From assembly GCA_007844125.1 (NCBI GenBank), contig CM017567.1, positions 13,607,242-13,671,241 on the forward strand: 64,000 bases of DNA, read 5' to 3'. Positions 1-9,900 of the stretch are shown one piece after another. The DNA is from Sinonovacula constricta (lineage: Eukaryota; Mollusca; Bivalvia; Cardiida; Solecurtidae). The position numbers and the translations under genes are program-made. A model generated the notes under the pieces. That model was not told the origin of the DNA and did not search any database. It saw only the letters and a list, made by a program, of their open reading frames with translations. Within the stretch, counting starts at the first letter, position 1, and every line of letters starts with the position of its first letter.

Positions 1-3000
1 CCAGAGATAGTACATCGCAAGTTGTTGTCTTGGAATGAGATGCTTGACAGTGAAGTCTTAAGTTGTAAAAGTGACTGGGAGCAAGGGGGAAGAAGAAAAT
101 ACCAGCTTGTTGGAGATAATTGGGACAAGGATATATTACCTTCATACCGTACATCAGATAGGAAAGCAGAGTCATTACATTTGTTCAATGTATATGCAAT
201 TGTGGACAGGATAATTCCAGAAACTGTTGGGGACTGCAGGCAAAATAACTTCTCAGAGCTTCACTATATTCCTTCGCTAGATGAACAAAGGATTCTGCTG
301 AAAGAGTGTGCTTTCATTTTTGCCACGACAGTCATTGAACACATTCCACAGATGCATACAATTTACAGCAAGATATACCCAGATCACCTAGATCACACAT
401 ACTCTAATGTATGTGGCATAAAAACTGAACAGGTATGTAAAAATCTGTCCTTTTTTAATTCGCCACCACATCTATGAAATTATATTTTACGCTGTTTTGT
501 TTTCTTTTGACAATGCTCTATTTTTAGGTTGACAGAACAATAAGCTTCTTGTTTCTTTTCCTGCTGAAAATTGGTTAAATAAAAAAGCAGACCATGGTAT
601 GCCTGTAATTAAGACTGCTCTTGTTCTGTACTATTTCCACATACAGTCAAAACTGTCAACATTCTAAAATAATTTGGAGTAGAGATGATTTAATTTTCTT
701 TTTATACAGGAGTATTTCTAATATTAAAAAGGATGCATATGACACAAGATTTATTCATGTTTTGATAAAGAAAACAACATGTGTTGAAGTTTAGTTGAGG
801 TTGATATCTTTGCTTTGTTTACATTATCCACTTGGTCTGTTTGACTGTAATGAAAACAAAACTCAAGACATCATACAGCTTCTTAAGCATCTTACAGAAG
901 TGTATGTGCCTACAGAAAATGGAGAAATTGTTGAAGCCGTTTTCTTTGGAGGTAAATACAGTTATATTTGACATAACATTCTCCTGCAATTTTTGGTTCA
1001 AAGATTTTTTTAATAAGTACTGTATTTCAAAGGATCCATTTTGAAATATGAAATTTATTTTTGCATTAGAATAACAAGCAAACATTCAGGACATTTTTTA
1101 GCGATTGGGGATGTGGCCCTAGTCCGTTGAAAGGGGAAAATTTACGTTCGGTTTAACAGTTTTGGGGAAAATCACTTGTACCCAATATAAGAGAAAACTA
1201 ATGTCATAGTTATAATAATAGTCATTAAAACAAGCAAATATAACTTTTCTTCTCCATAATTTTCATCAATACAATTTTACAAAAGGTTTCTGCTAAATTA
1301 TATTTACTAATGTGTCTTAAGAGATTACATCTTCATTTAGGTGATAGACTGACGATGGCGATGAAAAATGCAGACAGTCCAAGGGAACGTCTAGAAGGAT
1401 TCATATCCAAAATAGAAGACTTTCATAGGCTAATGAATTTCTTTTAGGCAAGTAGAATACTGTGAAATTTATGAAACGGTTTGTTCAATAATATTTTAAA
1501 GAATGTGCAAAGTTACATTCAGAAAAAAAAATTAACAAAATATAAAATATTAAATCTTATTTAACATTTACTCTGCTGACTACAACTCTTGAACTGTAAT
1601 ATATTTACAGTAAAACCTATCATTAAGACTACCCTGAAATTAAGAGCACCTCAGTAATAAGGCCATAAATCCAAAGTCCCATTTTATAGTTATTCTACCT
1701 CAAAATTAAGACAATATCACTATTAGAACCACATTTGTCCAGTTTCTGAGGTGGTCTTAATACAGGGGTTTCACTGTATATCTACTTTTGCAACCAGTGC
1801 AGACCATTATCAGTGTTAACAGTTATGCAGTCTCAGCATGGTTTTTAGTCTGTAACTTTTCTTAAAGCAGCATTTTTCTGTTAAGAGGATGGAGAAGTCT
1901 TTTTTATAATATTATGAAGGTGGTGAAGGTTAAAGGTCTAGATTACGCTTTTGCATAGTACAGTTAAGATTTTTCATCATAAGGTTACACCCTAAATATA
2001 AATTACATGAAGTTACCATACATTTTTCAGGCTATTTCAATCTCACAAACAATACACAGTACTGTGAAGAGAGAGGGACAGTGGCATACTACAGGAATGT
2101 ATTAAACTACAGGAATGCCAAGGGTGACATAAAGAATGCCTACAGAGCATACAGGATGTTGTATTATGCAATTTTAGACGCCATCATAGTCTATATGTTT
2201 CTGGACTGTTTTAATGTAAGAGAGGAATAGAATGTAATCCCTTTGCCAGAAAATTTTAATAATAAGTTATCAAGAAAAAAATCAATGGCTTGATGATTTT
2301 TGTATAAAACTTGTCGAAAAATGGTTCTTTGAAAATTCGTTGGATATTTGTGCCTCAGTAAGAGAAGTTTTGAAAGACATTTCAATTTCTGAACACTTTT
2401 GGGTTGCTAGTAAAGAAGATGGTAGAGATAAGTGCCATTTTTGTGACAAAACATATGCTTGTGTGACATCATTAAAGGTACATGAAAACAACAGACATGA
2501 TCATGTTGAAACTAGCAAAAAAAAAAAGCAAAAAGATGATGGGAGTTCAGATCATGATGAGGTGCAAGATTACATTTTAATGTTATTTAAACTGGTCTTG
2601 TTGCACAAAAACTTGGATAGTGCTGTAGATATGGGAGACGGGGAAAGATGTGTTTGATCAGCAAAGTATGAACTGCCTATATATAACAAGACTAATAAAG
2701 TTAAATATGCAATTGGCTCTATCCAGTTGACCGCACTTGCAGAAGAGTTACTACCTGCTGAACAAAAAGTGCGATTTATAGCAAACAGATTTGTAATTCT
2801 CCAAGGAGGAAAAAACAATAACATTGCTCTCGATGAGTATCTAGAAATGTTAAACAGAGATTCTAAACTATCTTGTTCAGGGTATAAAACCAAAAAGAGT
2901 ATAATTAACCACTCCAAAGAATATCCTCTCTTAACAATAGCAGTAAAAGATGTTGAGGAAATCAGTAACATTAGAAAAAGTAAGGGTTTTCATCATATTC

Positions 3001-3197
3001 CGGAGTACAAAAATGATGTTAGTAAGATATTGAAAGATATGTTTCAGTTAGGTGTTCTTAATCATCAGATAAGAAAGTGTTTTATTAAAAATGTTTACAG
3101 AAATCTATATGTGAATTGTACCTCAGGTCTTGTAACTATGATTCATAGGCATAGACCATCTACCCCATACAGAAGACTACGGGATCAGCATGTGTAG
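1..3197 (+). pseudogene. DUF6589-type gene with C2H2 zinc finger, decayed, 5' truncated by window edge
   Basis: The function of this family is not established. I recognise it by the order of motifs: VGDNWDKDILPSYRT (exon 1-432), YPLGLFD (exon about 825-951), FFGGDRLT split over the 951/1341 splice, RLEGFISKIEDFHRLMNF (exon 1341-1444), YYRNVLNYRNAKG (exon 2031-2215), a C2H2 finger CHFCDKTYA...HENNRH (about 2433-2494) and a tail with NRFVILQGGKNNN (to the TAG/TGA-bounded end at 3197). Donors at 433 (gtatgt), 952 (gtaaat) and 2216 (gtaaga) fit. Damage: TGA at 2655-2657 in an otherwise continuous frame; no AG in front of YPLGLFD (AT at 823-824); TAG at 1445-1447; a 34-nt remnant 'intron' 2216-2249; and GDRLT runs directly into MAMKNADS, which by my memory of the family lacks about eight residues. 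It is probably a pseudogene, in convergent orientation with the RecQ-like gene. Confidence 0.75.
1608..1776. mobile_element. MITE-like element with TA target duplication, inside an intron of the DUF6589 gene
   Basis: The ends are imperfect inverted repeats: CAGTAAAACC..ATTAAGACTACC on the left, and the complement of the right end reads CAGTGAAACC..ATTAAGACCACC. Both are flanked by TA (1606-1607 and 1777-1778). A CAGT terminus with a TA duplication is the pattern of Tc1/mariner-type non-autonomous elements. The 169-bp body has no coding capacity. A related left end (cagtaaaacctggttatc) occurs at about 12211. Confidence 0.65.
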
Positions 3198-3567
3198 ATA
3201 ACTCTATTTAGCCTTTTCCAATTTGCTGGAAATTGTTTTGCATAATTAACTGCCAATGTACATTACAGATGTACAGCCACAATATGATCTGCACTGTTAC
3301 CTTTTCATTTTTGTCCTTGCATATGTACCCATGTCAACAGTAAATGGAACTGTCCAAAGCAATTGAAATACAGACACATGTTTCTAATATTAAGCTAGCT
3401 TTATCTAGCATTAAACTTGCGTGAGGACAACAATGTTAGGATTGAGCAGTAGAAGCTTCAAACGTTGGTGGTTAATCATGCTTTAGCACATTTTTAAAAT
3501 TCTATTTAAAGAGCACAGTCTTTTTTCACTGATATAACGAATGGAATGTTCATCCCTGGTATAAGTT

Positions 3568-6160
3568 TTATGTCTCTTGGGCATTTAGCTCACCGTCTAA
3601 ATCCCCACTTGGATCACCCTCTAGATCAGACAAGTTAAGATCATATGATATAGTACTGCTGCTGCTAATATCACTGCAAATTGTGAAATCCCTAAAACTG
3701 CATTCCATGGGGCTGAACTCACAATTATTGTACATACATTGTTTCATACACACATCACAGCATGTGTGAACACCAGTTTGACTTTTAACATGAGACAGCT
3801 CATTTTTAAAATAAAAGGCTTCAATGCAATAAGTCTATGGCAAGTTGAATTTCGGTACATATTTCTCACATCTTCATCGGTTGACTTCAGTTGGTAGCCC
3901 CTATATAGGAAGATAGCAACAGCCTGATCCATCACGTCCAACGCGTCCTATTTGATGCCACAGATCTACTATACTATATGGTGCACCATACCCAATTACA
4001 TTACAACAATTACGAATGTCAATACCCATTCCTAGGGCACTGGAAGCAATGACTATGTATTGACAAATTTCCAGATCTGATTTTTTCTATTATTTCCAAT
4101 TTGTTTTTTTCCCTCTGTTTCTGAATGAAACATATCAATGAAAATATCAGTGTCAGTTATGTCTTCATGAAGGAAATTGTATATCAGTGACACATCCTTA
4201 ATTGATGAACAGTAAATTAAAGTATTTGAAATTTTCTTCTCTTGCACGGCCTCAACAACTGGCAAAAAACCTGATCCAATAGACAGAACTATAATTACAA
4301 CAAGTTTTATATTCGGTTTGTTTGGCGAAGTTTCACAACCACAGTGTCTGATTTCATGTTCAGCGATTTCATTGTCTTCTTGTAATCTGCTTTCCGACAT
4401 GTTGCACTAAGAGCTTTAACTGAGGCAGAGGGAAACAGGGCTCTCAACTCTCCAAGACATGAAAACCACTCCCTAAATGCTTCCCCCTTTTTCTCTTCAC
4501 CCCTAAAAATAAACAAATACATTTATAGTTATTTTTTATCAAAGCATTACATTTGTAAAATTAATATGGCATATTGTATTTATCAGCTTTTCATTTTTCA
4601 TGCTGGAATGTTTAAGAAATACCAACAGAAAGTTAATACACAAGGGATAGATGTACAGATTAACTGTCTGATCTATAACAGTGTATGGACTAATTAGTCT
4701 ATTTTTGTCTGCTTATTCTGTATTTAAAATTGCAGAATGAAATATAAAACTATTTTGAATGTTTGCAGTGAGCTAAACAATTTTGCTTTTCTTTTATTTA
4801 ATTTGTCCAAAACATCAATGTTGCTGAGAGTTGGTTGGGAAAGTACTGTTTGATCTTCATGGGCAATAAATCTTTGCCATGCCTAAGTTTAACAGTGGAA
4901 AATATTCATTCTGAAACAAACTTTAAGACGCATACGACTTCTTGCTTCTATAAATAATAAAATAATTATAATAATACATATAGGCTTAATAATATGCCTG
5001 CTTTGAATTTGTAGAAACAGATTTAGAATTATTCCTTACCATGAAATAACTGTATGACATTCATCAACAATTATGTTGTTCACTGAGAAGTTTTTTAGAA
5101 TTTTACGCCACTTGCCACTTCCAACTAACATCTCTGGAGAACCAAAGAGGTAGTCAAATGTACCATGTTCGAATTCTTTTTCTGAATCAGGACTTTCACC
5201 TTAAATGAAGAAATGTTAATGAACAAAACAGCATTGCTAGGAAATAATGAAAACTAAGCAGAAATTAGTAAGTTTCTATTTCATCAAACAATTTATAAGC
5301 TAGTGTCCAAAACTGTCATAGTCATCTATAAACCTGTTAAACAGAGTATTCTGATTGCAAAATTTCGAATAAAATGGCAGATAATCAGGTTTGAAATAAA
5401 TGTTTCAGTTTTATGCTTATCTATTTGTGTGTTTTCTTGGATTACATGATCAGGTATAAAGTTAGTTATCATATTTTTTATCATTTTTGTTTTATACTCA
5501 GAGAACTCTGTAACAAATGAAGCCCTATTTTTTTGTGAATCTGCAAGAGCTTGAACTCTTGACACCCTTTTTGTGTACGAGAGGCGAAATAAGTTTTAAG
5601 TTGAAGAACCTACTATTTAATTGGAATAGAGGTACATTCGCCAACAATTTGTCTTTCCCAGTGGTTTACTGTCTATACAATGATTACAGTGTAACCAGTC
5701 TATCCTCATAATCTTGAATTACCAAAGCCACTAACTTAATTCCATATTATTTATTTCACACTTCTCACAAGCACACAAATATATTTGGGCAGCACTGACC
5801 CTATCACTAAAATGAAAAGGTACACTATTGATGTGTTGTTAATGTAACAGATTCCTAGTTCATACCTATGTAAAAAGCAGAAATATTGGGAATTTGCCGT
5901 AATCTGTTGACTTGGTCCTCTATTAGCGATTGCAATGGACTGCAAACGATAACTTTTCCGTCGATACCAGCTAACTTGTACATGGTTGTTAACATCTGAT
6001 AGGGCAGAGACTTGCCGAAGCCGGTTGGTAGAACAGCCATGCAGTCCCTTCCTTCCCAAGACGCCTTAAAAATCTCTTCTTGTTGGGGTTTAAGCCGCAG
6101 AAGGTTTAAAATCTTAAGCGTTTTCGCCACTAATTGATCGTAAGGTATGGATGCCGCCAT
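3568..6160 (-). pseudogene. RecQ-like DNA helicase, three exons, multiply frameshifted
   Basis: The family unwinds DNA 3'-5' using ATP. Exon 1 (6160-5866) starts ATG GCG in good context. It carries the RecQ motif 0 region (LKPQQEEIF), Walker A TGFGKS (residues 46-51) and motif Ia CSPLQSLIEDQV. Exon 2 (5200-5040) has motif II DECH (IIVDECH) and joins exon 1 in phase (YIG-ESPD). Exon 3 (4502-3568) has motif III KALSAT, motif VI HQIGRVGRDG and a Cys-rich end (TCCDVCMKQC) resembling the RecQ zinc-binding region. In exon 3 the frame breaks about five times: near 4327 (one base missing), 4104-4110 (A7 run, one base extra), 4055 (two bases missing), 3929 and 3818. The protein-level match resumes after each break, so these are real or assembly indels in a once-continuous frame. 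Five in 0.93 kb argues for a pseudogene. Confidence 0.85.
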
Positions 6161-6206
6161 GTTGATAGATTAGACTTGATTAACTTGTTTCGTAACGAGG
6201 TTTCTG

Positions 6207-6236
6207 ATTGGTCAAGTTTGGTCAAGTCTGACGTCA
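6207..6236 (-). promoter_or_regulatory. Putative promoter elements of the RecQ-like gene: CCAAT box and CRE
   Basis: Upstream of the minus-strand ATG at 6160 lie ATTGG (6207-6211, CCAAT on the minus strand) and the palindrome TGACGTCA (6229-6236), a full CREB/ATF site. The spacing (about 50-75 bp from the start codon) is promoter-like. No TATA box is evident. This is inference from motifs only. Confidence 0.35.
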
Positions 6237-6357
6237 TCGGCTCATTAATATTTATAATTTAAAGGTCACTTCAAGGCGACCTTTATCGGGATGTTCTCAG
6301 ATCCTAACCAGCGGAAAGTAATGATGTGAAAGTAAGGTTGTGATTTTATTGAGATTG

Positions 6358-6568
6358 GGTCACGTTCTCAGACGAGCTATGCATAAACTACCAGGAACAA
6401 CTCAAGGTAAGGTCACCTTCTCAGACGAGCTACGCATGGACTACATGGAACAACTCAAGGTAAGGTCACCTTCTCAGAGGAGCTACTCATGGACTACCTG
6501 GAACAACACAAGGTAAGGTCACCTTCTCAGACGAGCTATGCATAGACTACCTGAAACAACTCAAGGTA
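6358..6568 (+). repeat. Four tandem 53-bp units, each a 35-nt micro-exon with its own splice sites
   Basis: Units are 6358-6410, 6411-6463, 6464-6516 and 6517-6568. Each reads ggtcac[c/g]ttctcag, then a 35-nt exon-like core, then gtaag (gtagt in the last). In the phase that joins the next golgin exon (6917) the four cores encode ELCINYQEQLK, ELRMDYMEQLK, ELLMDYLEQHK and ELCIDYLKQLK, all open and coiled-coil-like. The 18-nt gap between one donor and the next acceptor is too short to be an intron, so at most one copy could be spliced in. It could instead be a non-coding minisatellite: all differences between copies 2, 3 and 4 change amino acids. Confidence 0.5.
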
Positions 6569-6916
6569 GTCACTTGATCACAACAAACCTGGCATTCTGT
6601 TTAGTGAGAAATTATAGATAGTGTGGAAAGAAAGAACTTAATTTTCTTTTTATGTTTTTTTTTTAATTGGAGGCAAATGTAATTATAAAAAAGCTACCTA
6701 AATTGATCTGTAATTTTATATCATAGTTGTAAATACTTATAAATGAAGATACTTATGTATTGAAAAACATTTTCTGTCTGTTTGTTTTAGAAAAATAAAT
6801 TATTTTGAATTTTAAGTTTTTTAGTTTTAGGGGAGGGTACAAAATGATAGGGTTATATAATTTTTGATGATGTATAAAGAAGATGAAAAAGATATGAATG
6901 TTTATTCCTTTTTCAG

Positions 6917-9900
6917 AAGAAGGATGAGGAGATGAGACAATTGGTTCAGGAGCACAAGCAGCTGATAGTAGAGGTGACCCAGCGCCATGAGATAGAGATG
7001 ATAGAGCTGCAAGACTCAATGCGGCAGGCACAGGTCTGACATGCAAATATTCTTTTTTTTGTGGTTTAAAACAAAAGCATAAATTTTAAGTCCTGTTCAA
7101 GGTGAAGAACCTAGTGTGGAAAGTGTTACCAGTTGACCTGCAATATGTCGGTGGTTCTACCCACACATTTGTCTAGAGTCTTTATCCACCAATATTAGAC
7201 ATTGCAAGAATGACCATAATTGGTCACTGCGATGTATTTCAAAAACTAAAAATTTATTTTGGAATCCGGTCAAATCCAGACTTTAAAAACACAGACCAAA
7301 TTTCATGTTTTGGAAATTTTAATCAAAATTATATAACTTAATATTGTTTTTAAAACTTACTGTGGCGTTTATAATTTATAATTAACAAGTGTTTCAGAAG
7401 ACAACTGTTTTGTCTTAATTTTTTTCCTGCAGATTACCTTACTACATGTGTACAGTATTTAAATGCCCCACACCTGCCTAGTCAATTTGTATTATTTTTT
7501 GTTAGATGTCTACTGTATGGAATCTTTCACCTGTTACATATTTATAGAACAAGGACATTTTCATTATCCTTTTATTTATTTTTTGTGGCATTCGTGTACG
7601 TCTTCACACCCCATATAATGTCACTAGCAAGAGTGACAAATTCTGATGAGGTACTGGGGTTAGTGGATTCATAGGGCTATTTCACAGAGGGCTTACTGAG
7701 TGACTTGTGTCTCCTCAGCCTCTCAAATTGGCTCAAGTTCTAATTGGTGTGATAACTTTAATGTGGAAAGGTCTTCCAAGTAACCTGCAGATCTGAGGAG
7801 AAACACTTCCTTATAAAGGAAAATATCTCCTGAAAAACATTGTTATTTGTTCAAAACAGTTCAAAGCAAAAAGTATATTGCTTAGAAGATTGGCCAAAAC
7901 AATAGTGACAAACCTTCGTAAAGCCTGACAAAATTTAAATTGAACATATTAAATTATAACTTTGGTAATATTGGAATTTTAATATAAATATTATTGGTTT
8001 ATTTTAAATGCACCGGTCTGGTTACAATGTATAATAAAACTATGACACTGTGGTGCGTTTATTTGAGCCCTGGACTGCCATACCAGAGGTCCTGGGTTAG
8101 AAGCCTACAGAAACCTCACATTTTTTCTATTACTTTTCTTGTTTTCTACTGAATTTCAGACACAATTTTAGTGTTTTTGATCTACAGACTGTTTGAAACT
8201 GCTATGTTTATGGTAAAGCAACAGAGTTATTATGGCCTTAATTATTTAATTATGTGAAATAATGCAATGAAATGACAGTTTCTTTGTCTACATTTGAATG
8301 GGATTCTTACTATCTTTGCATAATTTCTACTTCAGAAAGCATGAAGTAATAATATTAAAATTGATAAATGAAGAATTATGCAAGTATAATTGATAAATCC
8401 ATGCTTTTGGGCTTTTGGTAGCAAAATTGGCATAACAAATTAAGACCATTTCTGTTAATAATCTGTATTTCAATAATGGCAATGTAAACAATCAGAAAGT
8501 TGATAATAAATACTTCATACCATGTATAGGTTGTGACTATGGTGCATTTGAGTCAAAATCCTAACGCTAAACATGAACAATTCAGGCTTAGGCATTAAGT
8601 GTAGGTCCAGATCAGCCAGCTCAGCCTGGTCAGGTTCTATATTATTTGCTGCTTAGTCTTTATCAATATATCCTACTTTTGCACACAGTTGAATAGAAGA
8701 TTGCTAAGTATTGGTGAATAAAACTAGCTTAAAAAGGGTCAATGTTGAGTGGTTTGTTTCCTAGGCTCAGCTGTTGGCAGAGAGAGAACAGCAGCACCAA
8801 CAGACAGTAGACTCCCTAACTGAAGAGTGGCATATAGAGAAGAAGGTAAGAGTTGTTGCTCTTGTGTTGTGCTTCTTTATTTTTTATATCACTATGCTGC
8901 AAAGTCTCTGTCTTTCATTTATGAGGGGACAGTAATATAACTATTCAAATTACATTGCCTTATCTCCCTTTTCAGTACTTGTATTGTTTCTGTAGAATTA
9001 TAAAGATTTTTTTAATATTTAGGAAGCATCATGCTGCAAGAAGACAACAAAATCATATTTTATATATTAATACACTAGAAACAAGCAACAGTAAAAGCAT
9101 ATGGAAATAGCTACGCAAAAGGGAGGTAAAAAAGACATTAGAGTTCATCATATCTACTGGTAGTTACATTTTGAGTGTTAACAGTACAACTATGTTTGTA
9201 AATTGTATTGTGCTAAGTGTTTTTAACAGATTGGGTGATTTAAATATCTGTAATTAACATTAAAATTTATGACATTTAAATTTATTAAATTTAAAACAAA
9301 GATGTCTTATTTGTGTTTGAGTGGTGTTTGTTTTATTTTATGCTCATTTAGTTTGGTTAACAAAAGTTTAAATTTTGCTTCATCTGTTTTTGTTGTAATA
9401 AAATTACTTGTTTCATGTTGTTGTCATTTGGGTTGATATGAGATTAGAAGGTGTCACTAAATGCAGAAATTATCATTTTCTTTTCCATATAAAACTCCTT
9501 AATTGCAAAGTTAATTTCCTTACATAATTGCTGTTAATCAGAAATAATTTGTATTCTATACACCTTCTGGCCAAAACTTGTTACCAAATTAAACAAATTG
9601 AGTTTGGAGAATTTTGCCCTGGGGAATTTAAATTATACAATATCAGATTGGATTAAAATCCACCAAGGAATTACCAATTTCACTCATATTATGAAATCAT
9701 TGTTGTGTTATCAACATTAATATATATTTAGCAAACACTTATAAATAATTTGTTAACTTTTACCACTGAAAAAATAAACTGTACTACTGCAGTAGAGTCA
9801 ACATATGCTAAAACTTAAATATTTATGTTTTGTTCTCATGTGTGTTATTCATATCAAAATGCCCCTCCTTCTCACCCTTAGTTTCCTCCTCCTCCTCCTC

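Noticed and set aside
5326..5565. 79-codon minus-strand ORF inside the RecQ-like gene
   Set aside because: Exons 1 and 2 join directly in phase (5866 to 5200), and the sequence between has no helicase motif. It is taken as intron.
8040..8110. tRNA-like segment (cagaggtcctgggttagaagcc)
   Set aside because: The B-box resemblance is partial (gggttagaagcc) and no cloverleaf can be drawn. It is probably another decayed SINE head.
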